Below are positions 1-10,159 of a stretch of DNA of 64,000 nt, in pieces. The translations under genes were made by a program, and so were the position numbers. This DNA is from Viola odorata. Taxonomy: Eukaryota; Streptophyta; Magnoliopsida; Malpighiales; Violaceae. The notes beneath the pieces were generated by a model, which did not search any database, was not told where the DNA came from, and saw only the letters and a program-made list of their open reading frames with translations. Numbering within the stretch: the first letter of the stretch is position 1; the number at the start of each line of letters is the position of its first letter. Location of the stretch: NCBI GenBank assembly GCA_963691705.1, contig OY829540.1, positions 6,710,001 to 6,774,000 of the forward strand, read 5' to 3'.

Positions 1-422
1 GAGAGGAGAGAAAAACTATTTCCGCACAAATAGAAGCAGCCGTAGAAGATTCGTCACTGCGACTTCATTAGCCGTCGGATCGGCCTGAAATTTGTACATT
101 AGGTGTGCAACTTCTGGTTCTTCAATCTGAACGGTTGGATCAGTAATAAGTTACCCGAGGTTGTAGAAATCATATCCCGATTGAAGCAGTGAAAATCTGA
201 TTTTGGTTCTCTATTCTCATGTCTCTTGATAGTGGTGCCTAGAGTTGAGACAGGAGTTTTTCGGTTGTACACATTGATCATCATATAGTGGATTGTTACT
301 GCCTTGGTCCCGTGGTTTTTTACCTGTTGAGATTGGATTTGTTTGATAGCTAGGGGTTATTGATTCTTGGGATAAGATTATTAGCTGTGCAACTTAATTG
401 TCGATTGAAATTAACTCCAACA
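1..422 (+). mobile_element. Partial LTR (3' part) of the same Copia-type family as the 8.8-12.5 kb array
   Basis: This stretch aligns along its length with the second half of the 1000-bp LTRs at 8784-12535. Shared blocks include the stretch around 'cttctggttcttcaatctga' and the end '...ttgattcttgggataagatt'. It is clearly diverged, with substitutions and several small deletions, and ends in CCAACA like the intact LTRs. Its left end lies outside the window. The sequence after it (423 onward) matches exon 1 of WAT1 copy C in antisense, so this LTR sits in a further C-like locus that continues to the left. Confidence 0.8.
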
Positions 423-547
423 CGAATGATCCAATCGTCGAAACTTTTTTTTTTGGGCTCTCTAGTAGTGAGGAATTTGCCCAGGAACAGGGTTTGGGAA
501 TTGCAGGTGCATTGATGGTGACTTTGTACAATGGCTTGCCTCAATAA
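423..547. pseudogene. WAT1 debris: exon-1 scrap plus an inverted exon-4 fragment
   Basis: The first bases match the start of exon 1 of copy C in antisense, with the ATG lost. From about 469 to 547 the plus strand reads GIAGALMVTLYNGLP, the exon-4 motif of this family (SIAGALVVTLYKGLP in copy D), whereas every complete copy here is on the minus strand. An inverted piece of exon 4 is therefore fused just upstream of exon 1. The same chimera recurs at 13041-13154, so it predates the segmental duplication. Confidence 0.65.
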
Positions 548-793
548 TGTCCCTAATTAGGACAATTTTCCCTCTGTTTGTGGGGTATGTAGATGGATAT
601 TATTGTACCGTGGATCACCTTGACATTTTGGTCTTTATAATTTTGTGATTCAGAATTTCAGATGCAGAACAATGCGAGTAAGTCCAGAACAGTACCAGCC
701 AAAAGAAAAGTGCGTATATATACAAATAGTAAATACAAATGCTAGTACATTGCTAAAATGGGGCAATTTGCTGCAAAAAATAATGGTAACTAG

Positions 794-2634
794 CTATACA
801 TCCATTCTCTTCTCCTGCAAGAGAGGCGCCTCAGCAGATGACTCGAGGCTCGAATTTCCAATGACATTGTCTTCTACCATCTTTTCTTCCTTGGCTTTAC
901 CCCAGATGACAGCATAAAACCCACAAACCAGAACAATGGCTCCAATGACACTGCACAATCATAAGATCATAAACAATGTAAAAGTTCATCTCCAGTTTGT
1001 TGTCACCATACCGATACTTACGGTATTTGTCTTTAGAGTTTGTACTAATTAGTTAAACACACTATAATCTGGCAAATAGGACTTCAATTACAGTCAATAT
1101 ACACAAGCCAAAAACCTTGGACTAATGAGTTGTAACTTTTCTTTTACTAATTTAAAACCTAACACAAACATGAGAAACATAAACTTTTACCTTCCAAGAT
1201 ATAGAGTATCCCCCAGAAAAGTGACACCCAACAACACTGCAATCACAATTTGAAGAGGCTTAAACGCAACAGTATATACAGCACCTTTCTGGCGACACGC
1301 CCATGCGTGTACTATGCTTCTAAATGACACCACAAGGATTGCCTGCATATTAATCAGCATCATATCAACTGAAGTATAAAACTTACCAAAACAACAACAA
1401 CGATAATTAACGGTGTTTGTTCTCTATGTATGCTTACGGAGAAAACGATAGCTATCAACTCTATATCAGGTTTTAGCTTCCAAACACTTGGGCGGCCTCT
1501 TTCTGCAATTAAAGTAACCACCGTAGATTGGCCAGTCACAAAAATGCACGTAATGAGTGTTACCATCACTTCTTCAGGGTAGTCTCTTAGAATCCAGACC
1601 TAAACATTCCATTTATGATACAGAAATTTCATAAAAACTGAGCTCCTGCTTAATCAAGTACTGCAAATGTTTTGATGATCCATCAAGTATACCTGCGTAA
1701 CGTAGATTAGTGCAAGGAACAAAGCAGAAGCTGCACAACAGATCCCTCCGAAGATCCAGTTTGATGGGAGGGAAAGAATTAAAGAAGCGCTATAATGAAA
1801 AAAAAACAGTAGTAGCATCATTAATGGGCAGGCCTTTGTACAAAGTCACTATCAATGCTCCTGCAATTGATACCATGGCCCCAAATGATTTTGCTTGACT
1901 ACTTCTCAATCTCAAGTCTAGCTTTTCCATCCTGAAATCAGTCACACTAAAATGGTAAGACTAAATCGGTACAAATTGAAAACGTCTGGGGTTGTATAGT
2001 TAAAAGCGATAGGATGAGACTAAATCGGGAACAGCTCGCGATGAAATTAAACTTTGCCCCAATAATTAGAAACATAAATAACAACAGAAGCAATCAAGTA
2101 CCTGCAGATTAGGACGATCAAGAAGGTAAAAGCCGGGACAACATCAGATATTGCAGAGTTTAGAGTTGGGGAGCTATACCTTACACCCATATTCATAAAA
2201 ATCTGGATACAAGAACTACACCCAATCAACCAAACATTAATTATTTCATCAACAATCATGATCATGATCACAATTTATACCAAAATTACTTGATTAAGTA
2301 AAACACCCACCTTAATATGCCCATAAAGAAGATTTTGCAGAGGATACCCACACTAATTCTGGATGGGTATCTGTTCCTGCTTCTTAATTATACATATAAT
2401 CCATAATTAGTAACAGAAGAAACAAACTAATTGTTAGTTAAGCAGATGAATTAGTTACCTGTAAAAGATGAAGGTGGAGAAGAAGGACAAGGATGGCAAG
2501 AGCGTTTGAGTAGACAGTGTAGACATACTGACTCATGCCTTTGCTCATGGCGCCTTTGCTTAGAGTGCTTGAACTGACTTCAAACAACTCCGCATCACCA
2601 TAACAACTGTTACTGATGACCCAGTAATTGTCAT
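794..2634 (-). pseudogene. WAT1-related transporter pseudogene, copy A
   Basis: The seven exons of copy D are all recognisable: 2459-2634, 2311-2376, 2102-2215, 1693-1931, 1438-1599, 1191-1342 and 794-950. Splice sites are conserved and identity to D is very high. Three indels break the frame. One base is missing near 2592 in exon 1, giving an in-frame stop soon after. Two bases are missing near the end of exon 1. One A is added to the A-run in exon 4 near 1798-1806 (nine A against eight in D), again leading to a stop. Exon 7 lacks one codon harmlessly. Exons 5-7 stay open and keep the second EamA domain, so the inactivation is recent. A sequencing error could explain one of the changes but hardly all three. 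Confidence 0.88.
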
Positions 2635-2924
2635 TTTGAGAAATTAAATATTTTTTTCTTTTCCGGTGAGGAAAAAACTCAGAGCAGGATTTGATCCGGC
2701 AAGGTAGTGTAATCTTAGGAAATTAGGACATGTTTCCTCTGTTTCTGGAGTTGTTGTGGCATCACCACGCTGCTGATTTAGATCCAGAACAGCTGCCAAG
2801 AATCAAGAAAAAAAAAAGTTTTAAACCAAATTCTACGCAAATAATAAATGCAGTTCTAGTTTGATTGCTACCTTACCTCCCTACCTCTACTCAGGTTTTT
2901 TTTTTATTCCACGTCATTTTATTT

Positions 2925-3295
2925 GGGAAAATAGTTTTTACCACCTGAACTATCGTCGAAAATCAAAAACCTCTCCTGAACTTCATTTTTTGAAATTCGC
3001 CCCCTAGACTATTGTTTTCGGGCAAAAAGCCCCTTCTATCCATAATTAAATCAATTTTTTTGTGAATTCTTGGAATTTTTTACAATGTTTCTTGATTTTT
3101 AGGTTAATTACATTTTTTCGTGAATTTTTACATTTTCTTTAGATTTTTTACAATTTTTTAAAATTTGTAAAAATGTGCATTGAGGGGGCTTTTTGCCCAA
3201 AAACAATAGTCTAGGGGGTGAATTTCAAAAAATGAAGTTCAGGGAAGGTTTTTGATTTTCGACGATAGTTCAGGGATGGTAAAAACTATTTCCCC
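2925..3295. mobile_element. MULE-type foldback MITE, 371 bp
   Basis: Long terminal inverted repeats of over 100 bp start GGGAAAATAGTTTTTACCA and include a block around AAAATCAAAAACC, mirrored at the right end. The internal part is very AT-rich and carries no ORF. The flanks carry TTTTATTT on both sides (2917-2924 and 3296-3303), an 8-9 bp duplication as expected for Mutator-like elements. The paralogous site near 15560 is empty. Confidence 0.8.
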
Positions 3296-3344
3296 TTTTA
3301 TTTTTTATTTTTGTTAATTTACCCTCTCCATTCATATTTTTATA

Positions 3345-3577
3345 TTCCCTCCGGTCCCCAAATAATGTCTTTTATTATTTGCGCACGCATTTTAAGGAAA
3401 CCGGATGACTCACTATTTGACCCCGAAAAATTTCGTACTTTTTTCCGAACGTACGTTAGGGATGCACGTACATTCGAAAAAAAGTACGAAATTTTTTGAG
3501 GTTAAATAGTGAATCATCTGATCTCCTTGAGATGCGTGCACAAATAGTAAAAGACGTTTAATAGGGACCGGAGGGAG
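3345..3577. mobile_element. Stowaway-like MITE, 233 bp
   Basis: Its termini TCCCTCCGGTCC and GGACCGGAGGGAG are mutually inverted and flanked by TA on each side, the Tc1/mariner-derived Stowaway pattern. Long inner inverted arms surround an ACGTACGTTAGGG-type core, so most of the element can fold on itself. The empty TA target is seen in the other duplicon near 15596. Related copies are at 4199-4431 and 59184-59398. Confidence 0.82.
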
Positions 3578-3810
3578 TATTAATTTGGGCCCTTTCATAA
3601 ACGTCGTACACAGTCAGATATTAAATTTAGTGGCGTGATATTATTTAATATTATTTAATTGACGTGACGTTAATCCATGTCAGATGAAACGTCAAATTTT
3701 TAAAAAAAATTGAATTTTAAATCCATGTTTCTGACCTATTTTTTTGACCTATTTAAAAATAAAATGTTTAAATGGGTTGAATAAATGAGTTTAAAATCTA
3801 TTTTTTATTA

Positions 3811-4096
3811 AAAAATTGACGTGGTTTCTAATATGGATTGTCACGTCATCTAAATAATGTTACGTCATCAGATTTAATGTCTGACTGTATACGGCGTTAC
3901 CTTAATGAGATAAATTAATATGAAAATATGAGTGGAGGAATCAAATTCAACCAAAAAATTGACAATGGTTTCTAACATGGATTATCATGTCAGCTAAACA
4001 ATGCTACGTCATCAGATTTAATGTCTGACTGTGCACAATATTACCTTAATTAGTTAAATTAATATAAAAATATAAGTAGAGGAGTCAAATTCAATC
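3811..4096. repeat. Tandem duplication, two diverged 143-bp units
   Basis: Unit 1 (about 3811-3953) and unit 2 (about 3954-4096) both start AAAAATTGAC and both contain GGTTTCTAA, CATCAGATTTAATGTCTGAC and a following ATTACC/GTTACC block. The other duplicon has one unit only, at about 19573. The units are non-coding and contain CACGTCA/ACGTCATC motifs. Boundaries are approximate. Confidence 0.7.
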
Positions 4097-4198
4097 AAAA
4101 ATAAAATAATGTGCCTAAAAACTAAATAGAAGAGCTAAAAATATAATTATCAATTTATTAAATACGATGGTCCATGCTTTCTTTAAAATAAACTAGTA

Positions 4199-4431
4199 CT
4201 CCCTCTGTCCTTTAATGTTTGACTCTTACTATTTGTGCACGCATATCGAGGAGGCCGGATGACGCACTATTTGACCTCAAAAAATTCTGATTTTTTTCTC
4301 GGACATACTTTAATCCTTAACGTACGTTAGAAAAAAAATACGAAATTTTTTGAGGTCAAATATTGCGTCATCTGGCTTCCTCGATATGCGTGCATGAACA
4401 GTAAACGTCAACATTTAAAGAACGGAGGGAG
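4199..4431. mobile_element. Stowaway-like MITE, 233 bp, with empty site preserved in the paralogue
   Basis: Ends are CTCCCTCTGTCC and AACGGAGGGAG with TA on both sides. The paralogous site at 19805-19815 reads AAACTAGTATGATT with a single TA, exactly the pre-insertion sequence. Inner inverted repeats and the ACGTACGTTAG core match the copy at 3345-3577. Confidence 0.88.
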
Positions 4432-4491
4432 TATGATTTTAATGCGGGACCTGCTTTCATTTAAATAAACAAAATTGTTGACGTTGACTTA

Positions 4492-4997
4492 GGGCCAGTT
4501 TGGCGTTCCGGTTCTAGTTGGAAAAGTGATTCTGGAAAAGTGTTGTGTGGAAAGTACTTCTGGAAAAGTGCGGTGGGAAACGAGAAGTTGTTTTATGGTG
4601 TTTCGTAAAAATTGCGGTTAAAACTATGGTTGGAATATAAAATGACCATAAAGGGTATAAAACTCATTTTAAAAAAATTAATAAAAATAGGAAAAATGGA
4701 TCTATAATTACTTATCTTGAGATAGAGATTTTATTGTGCTAGTTTTTAATTTATTTTGTTCTATTATATAAAATAAAAAAATGAAATTAAAATGAAAAAA
4801 ATAAAAAAGAAGGAAAGAGACAGCAAATGCAGCAGCAGCTGCTGCACTGGAGCATTTTGCTCCATTTGATGCGTAGGCAAAATTGCCTTGATTGGAACTG
4901 GAAGCCCAGTGAGCATTAGTGTTACCAAACACCAATTGCTCCGTTCAAGGTTGGGGAAGCACTTCTTCCAACCCAACCTTGAATGCCAAAGGGGCAC
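4492..4997. mobile_element. PIF/Harbinger-like MITE, about 506 bp
   Basis: Imperfect termini GGGCCAGTTTGGCGTTC and (inverted) GTGCCCCTTTGGCATTC are flanked by TTA on both sides. The paralogous locus near 19866 has the uninterrupted GACTTATTGAATAAG. The 3-bp TTA duplication and the TTTGG-type ends fit PIF/Harbinger (Tourist-like) elements. The immediate flank repeat could also be read as ACTTA, which would shorten the element by two bases. No transposase is encoded. Confidence 0.7.
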
Positions 4998-5456
4998 TTA
5001 TTGAATAAGAGGGAGAGTCTGGGAGACGAAGAGCTTTACCGATTTTTAAGATTTTGTTTATTGTTCGGTTTGAATCAGGAATACTCGGTATTTAATATTA
5101 TGGCTCATTTATTAGATGTTTTAGATAAAAATAAATATCCAACCTTATTTCATAAAAAAATGTGTCAGATTGTCCCATAGTCTTAAGACTAGTATATATG
5201 AATGTTGAATAATGATACAGATACCGTATAAAAAGAAATGCAGAATAAAGCTTTCAGCAAACTTTTTAAAATTCTAACGCAACCGAACTTGTTGGCAAAA
5301 AATAGTTAACATTTGTATATTTAAAAAGAACATGAGTAGGCAACTTCATCTCTTCGGAGATATATCAGGCGCGATTTTTACGAGACGTGTTCATTGTTGA
5401 TTTTCTATAGCTTACTTTTTTCTTGTTTTGAAGTCTTGTTGTGTATACTCCGAAAA

Positions 5457-7178
5457 CTACACTTGGTCGTTTTTCTTATCCTGTAGTAGAGGCATTTTCT
5501 CGGTAGAGCAAGGCTCAATCCTAGAAATTCTGGTCTCATCTTCTAGCTTTTCTTCCTGGGATTTTCCCCATAGCACACCATAAAACCCAGAAACCAGAAC
5601 TATTGCTCCAATCACACTGCACATGATCATTAAGAAACAAGAATGTAGCAACAAGTTATTAATTTCCTTCCTTAATACATATAGTTTTAAGCAACAGAAC
5701 CATATTACCTTCCAAGATAAAGGGTATCACCAAGAAAAGAGACACCTAACAAGATCGCAATCAAAATGTCCAGAGGCCTAAATGCCACAACATAGACTGC
5801 CCCTTTCTTGCGGCACGCCCAGGCATGCACAATGCTCATACATGTTAGTGGAAAAACTGCCTGCAGATTGAACAAACAGATCTGAGTTAATCATAAATCG
5901 TTATCGAAACGTAAAGTAGTTACACACGTTTAGTGATAAACATGTTTTCTTTTCTATTATGCTTACAGCAAATACAACAGCTATCGACTCTATAGAAGAC
6001 TTGATCTTCCAAGCATTTGGGTCGGTCTCTGCAATCAAGGCCACCACAGTACAAAGGACGGTCGAAAAGATGCCGACTATAAGTGATAGCATTACCTCTT
6101 CAGGATAATCCCTTAAAATCCAAACCTGCACATCCCAACATGACTCGGAAAGAGTAACGTCTCGAGTTCATGATAAACGCGTAGGAAATGATGATGTTTT
6201 TCGATAAAGGTGTACCTGGATAACATAGAAAACTGAAAAGCACAAGGAAGCAGCTGCAGTAAAAATTGCTCCCAAGATCCAGTTTGATGACAGCAGCGAT
6301 AATCCAAGGAGGTCTCGGTGTAGATTATCAATGCCAGGAATAAGATTAATCGGCTGACCTTGGTATAAAGTCACAATCAATGCTCCTCCAATGGATACCA
6401 ATGTCCCTATAGTTTTGGCTTGACTGCTTCTCAATCTCAAGTCTAGCTGCTCCATTCTAATCTCATCATCGGGATTAAATTTTAATTAAATACGGAGTCT
6501 TAGGATTCGAACTCCCCGACAACATTTGGTTAAAATTAAGCAAACCCATCTTTCAATTTGATCAATTAAACTCTAGATAACAAAAAATTGAGCAACATGA
6601 CCAGTTTTTCAAGAACCCATTCGAAGGATGTGGAAGAATTAGAAGTACCTGGTAAGTGTGGCAATCAAAAATGTGAAAGCAGGTGTGAGATCATTCATTG
6701 CTGAGGATAGAGTTGGGGAGCTATACTTTATCCCAATAATCATAAAAATCTGCAGAATGCAACTACACCCAACAATCAAAACCCAAAATTTATTAACCAA
6801 CAACAATCAATTGCCAAGATGATCAAAAAATAATTAGTGATGTAATTACACACCTGATTATGCTCGCAAGGAAGATTTTAGAGAGGATGGGAGCTGTGAT
6901 TGGTGTCCGAGGTCTGTTCCTGTTTTATTAATCAAAAAATTATGAGCATATATATAACTAATTATGAAGAAGAAGAGGAGGAGGAGGCAAACTGTAATTA
7001 ATTACATGTAAAAGATGAAGTTACAGAGGATGAGGATGAACATGGAAAGGAGATTTGAATAGACTATGTATACAGACTGACTCATGCCTTGGTTTAGGGC
7101 TGCTTTGCCTAAAGTGGTGGCGCTCACTAAAATGAACTCCATCACCACCATCACAATCGTTACTACTCCACCAATCAT
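5457..7178 (-). CDS. WAT1-related (EamA/DMT family) transporter, copy B, 354 aa, seven exons
   Basis: Exons on the minus strand are 7006-7178, 6854-6919, 6649-6762, 6216-6456, 5967-6125, 5709-5860 and 5457-5616. All splice sites are GT-AG, and the spliced length is 1065 nt with no internal stop. The protein has the family layout of two EamA repeats and about ten hydrophobic segments. Recognisable blocks are [19 protein letters not shown] in exon 3, RLRSSQAK and GALIVTLY in exon 4, RDYPEE in exon 5, [13 protein letters not shown] and LGDTLYLGS in exon 6, and GFYGVLWGK near the C-terminus. WAT1 and UMAMIT relatives move auxin, amino acids or other small solutes across the plasma or vacuolar membrane; the substrate here cannot be inferred. 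The start is the first ATG that gives the family N-terminus. A Copia LTR with a TATA box ends 17 bp upstream. Confidence 0.9.
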
Positions 7179-7194
7179 GATTAATCTTTCTCTT

Positions 7195-7473
7195 TGTTAG
7201 AACCGATAAAGCAACGAAGGATAGGAAAAATTGTTTATAATTGTTTGATTGAGTTACATCCATATATTACCTATTTATACATAATTCTAAGAATACATAT
7301 CTGTGCATAGATATGCAATATCTTCAATGTTGGTGGCTACATATCTGAAGGCATATCTTCAACGATGGCTGGATGCGTGTGATGTTGATGAAAGTGATGG
7401 GCTTCTGATTGTTGATGATGGGCCTTGGGTTTGATGTGCTTAATATGTTACAGTAACTCAACTATATTCAACA
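7195..7473 (-). mobile_element. Copia-type 3' LTR fragment directly upstream of copy B
   Basis: Read on the minus strand this is a 279-bp LTR starting TGTTGAATATAG and ending TTCTAACA, preceded by a polypurine tract (AGGAGGGGA, complement of 7474-7482). A short internal remnant up to about 7540 joins it to the broken exon 6 of copy C. The element is in sense orientation relative to copy B, and its end is 17 bp from the B start codon. The second duplicon lacks it upstream of copy E. Confidence 0.78.
7271..7280 (-). promoter_or_regulatory. TATA box (GTATAAATAG) inside the LTR upstream of copy B
   Basis: The minus strand reads GTATAAATAGG about 93-100 bp upstream of the copy B start codon, inside the LTR. 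A plant TATA box normally places the start of transcription about 30 bp downstream. That would give a leader of roughly 65-70 nt with no upstream ATG, because the ATG at 7263 would precede the transcription start. Use of this site for copy B is inferred. Confidence 0.5.
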
Positions 7474-7771
7474 TCCCCTCCTAAACTCAACGTGACATAT
7501 TGAATGACAAGAGTTTAAAAAATAGATCTTGAAAACGGTGACCCCCACCAACACTGCCATCACAATCTGAAGAGGCTTAAACGCCACCGTATATACAGCA
7601 CCTTTCTTTCGACACACCCACGCGTGCACTACGCTTTTCAACGATACTGTAAAGATCCCCTGATTATTTAATCAGCATCACATCATCTTAAGTATAAAAC
7701 TCATCGAAACAACAACAATATTATGCTTACAGGTAAAACAATAGCTATCAACTCTATCAGATTTTAGCTTC

Positions 7772-8279
7772 TGTCACAGCCACAAGGGGAGGAATCTTGA
7801 AGCTGAAGTAAAGAAGAAGCGAGGTAAAATAACTGAAGGCTACAAGCAGCTGTCAAATAGTTACAAACAATTAGAAGTTAGTTAGCTACCGTATTTAGTT
7901 GTTAGCTGCTTCAATTGAGTAGTATAAAGCAAGCAGTAGCTAGAATAAACAATTCAGCATTGTATTTCTTGTAAATCAAAAACTCATTTGTATTTTGCTA
8001 TTCAATGAATAAGCAATACAATATTCAGTTCAATGAACTGGTTCTGTTTTACACTTGCAATGCAAGTTTGTTACAAGCAGTTACATTCTCCTATCTAGCT
8101 TCATCTCTCTTCCGCTGCACTCCCATCCTTCTCTCATTACCTTCCATTGATAATCAGCAACTCTTCTTGTAATCATATTCATCCTTTCTCAATAATCCAG
8201 CTCCATTTGATCTGTTCTTCTCCTTCCCTTTCTCTTATTTCGTGTGTTGCAAGCTTGGAACCTATCCTTGCCTGTGACA
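7772..8279. mobile_element. Solo LTR, 508 bp, inserted in exon 5 of copy C
   Basis: It runs from TGTCACAG to CTGTGACA, an 8-bp inverted terminal repeat with canonical TG...CA ends. It is flanked by GCTTC on both sides (7767-7771 and 8280-8284), a perfect 5-bp target duplication. Removing it restores the uninterrupted exon-5 sequence seen in copy D. Inside are AATAAAC-type polyadenylation-like signals and a pyrimidine-rich end, as in Copia LTRs. No internal region remains, so recombination between two LTRs is the likely origin. Confidence 0.85.
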
Positions 8280-8783
8280 GCTTCCATGCACTTGGGCTAC
8301 CCCTCTCTGCAATTAAGGCCACAACCGCAGATTGGCCGGAGACAAAAAATGCATGCAATGAGTGTTACCATCACTTCTTCAGGATAGTCTCTTAATATCC
8401 AAACCTGAACATTCATTTCAACATATATATTAAGAAAACTGAACATCCTGCTAAATAACCGATGAATTACGAAAACTATGTAAATTTCATAATGCAATGA
8501 TAATTAAGGCTCTCAAGGAGCAGACAGACCCGTTCTCGTACGTACTACAAATGTTTTGATGATCAGGTGTACCTGGACGGCATAGATTACTGCAATGCAC
8601 AATGCAGCAGCTGCACAACAGATGCCTTCGAAGACCCAATTCGATGGGAGGGAGAGAAATGGGGAATTAGTGTGATCGTGAACAGAAGCTGCAGCAGCAG
8701 CATTAAATTTGATGGGCAGGCCTTTGTACAAATTAAGTAAAGTACCTGAAGATTAGGGCGATGAAGAAGGTAAAAGCCGGGAC

Positions 8784-9783
8784 TATTGGAGTCCAGCTCA
8801 TATTGGCTGAAGGAGATTGTTGTGGACCTAGCCCAAGTGGGCTCACATGTAATTGTTTGTTCTAGTTTGATTAGAAGTCTGATTAGAAAAAGAAAAAGAA
8901 AAGAAAAGAAAAGATTAGAGTATGACTTGTAGTAGGATTGTGTAACCTAATTAATTAGGTTGCCCACTAATATATGTATATATATATGGTGGCTCAGGTT
9001 GGGAGAAGAAACACAGAGAGAGAGAAAAATGTGAGGGGGAGATTTCTCTAGCGTGGTCTCCTCGATCTAGATGTGAGATTGAGTTGAGAAAGATTGTAAA
9101 ATCAGTTGCAACGAATAGCAACTGAGAGAGATTGTGAAAGGGTTGCTGTTGAGCATCCTGAGAGATTGTGTTAGGGTTGCTGTTGAGCATCCTGAGAGAT
9201 TGTGTTAGGGTTGCTGTTGAGCATCCTAAGAGATTGCAAGAGGGTTGTTGTTGAGCATCCTGTGAGAAAGAAGAGAGAAAACAGATTTCGCCAAACTCTG
9301 TGCAGCTGCGGGAGAATCATCGCAGCGACTTCGTTCACCGTTGGATCTGGGTGAAATTTGGACAGCAGGTGCGCGACTTCTGGTTCTTCAATCTGAACGG
9401 TTGGATCGGTGATAAGTTGTCTGGTGTGGTAGAAATCCTGTCCCGATTGAAGCAGTGGAAATCTGGTTTTGGTTCTCTATTCTCATATCTCTTGTTTTTC
9501 TCGGATTGATTGATTGATTGGATTGTTTGATTGGTACTATTGGTGATAGTGGTGTATTTCAGATTATTCCTATAGTTGAGATAGGAATTTTGCTTGATTG
9601 TACACATTGATCATCATATAGTGGATTGACTGGCTTGTGCCCGTGGTTTTTTACCTGTTGAGGTTTTCCACGTTAAAAATCTCTGTGTTATGTTTTATTG
9701 CTTTTGATTGGTAGGGGTTATTGATTCTTGGGATAAGATTGTTTGCTGCGCAAATTGATTGTCGATTGGAAATAACCCCAACA
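8784..9783 (+). repeat. LTR 1 of the array (1000 bp)
   Basis: Begins TATTGGAGTCC, ends ACCCCAACA. Around 9126-9262 it holds about four tandem copies of a 34-bp unit containing GTTGAGCATCCT and GAGAGATTGTG. Upstream of that are GA- and TA-rich runs (8885-9025), with TATATATATATGG near 8976. Confidence 0.88.
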
Positions 9784-10159
9784 ACTGGTAGCGGAGCGCA
9801 AGGTTTGAAAGAATAATGATGCTGAATTTTTGCTAGTGCAGAAAAGAGAGGATTTGTGATTGTGATGATGAATCCATGATTGTGATTGTGATTGTGATTG
9901 ATGAAGGGTAAGCAAAGGAGCAGCTGTAATCATGAAGGGGGAGTTTGCTTCTAACAATGTTTACCGATTGATTGGAACCGCGGTTAAGAGTAAAGTACAA
10001 GGTACTTACAAAAGATTGAATGATGCTGATGGCCAGATAGAGTTACCTAGGAGAAGAGTTAGCTTTGCGGTGTTGACCGGTGAGAAAGCGAACTTGACTC
10101 CTACTCAGATTGCATGAAGATTGGTGATTCCCCCATGATATGAGCTGGAGGGGGAGAAT
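9784..10159 (+). other. Internal region 1 of the array: PBS-like site, short pol relic, polypurine tract
   Basis: The 376-bp interval has a TGGTAGCGGAGC site at 9786-9797, a (TGTGAT)n-like run around 9857-9900, the 61-codon frame at 9932-10117 and a polypurine tract at about 10146-10158 just before LTR 2. This is far too short for gag-pol, so it is a deletion derivative. Confidence 0.8.
9932..10117 (+). pseudogene. 61-codon ORF, probable Copia gag-pre-integrase relic
   Basis: The frame begins MKGEFASNNVYRLIGTAV and ends LTGEKANLTPTQIA. The opening resembles the '(V)MKG....LY.L.G..V' segment of the GAG-pre-integrase region of plant Copia polyproteins. The following part, with a basic RRRVSFA, looks like another piece of polyprotein joined by deletion. 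It is kept unbroken in both internal regions, but the copies are identical, so conservation says nothing about selection. It could be untranslated debris; the family assignment is from memory of the motif only. Confidence 0.45.

Larger units (their letters stand above)
430..7190. repeat. Segmental duplication, left copy (WAT1 copies A and B)
   Basis: This block is paralogous to about 13023-22060. Order and orientation of the two transporter loci, introns, 3' flanks and the spacer at 3600-5450 are conserved. Differences are mainly insertions. This copy alone carries a MULE-type MITE (2925-3295), two Stowaway-like MITEs (3345-3577, 4199-4431), a 143-bp tandem duplication (3811-4096) and a Harbinger-like MITE (4492-4997). 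The other copy alone carries a short MITE (15669-15773) and a MULE (15878-19515). Block edges are approximate. Confidence 0.85.

Noticed and set aside
2102..2215. Acceptor immediately before ATTTTTATG for exon 3 (GTATCCAG) in copies A and D
   Set aside because: It breaks the frame; the GTGTAG acceptor upstream keeps it and gives the conserved S-x-C-I-x-Q-I-F-type segment, giving 114 nt as in all copies.
4708..4997. Open frames with alanine or phenylalanine runs in the Harbinger-like MITE
   Set aside because: They lie within a MITE with an empty site in the paralogue and have no homology; low-complexity artefacts.
9300..9607. Open frames of 69 and 90 codons inside each LTR of the array
   Set aside because: They overlap on opposite strands, recur only because the LTR recurs, and show no domain; treated as chance frames.
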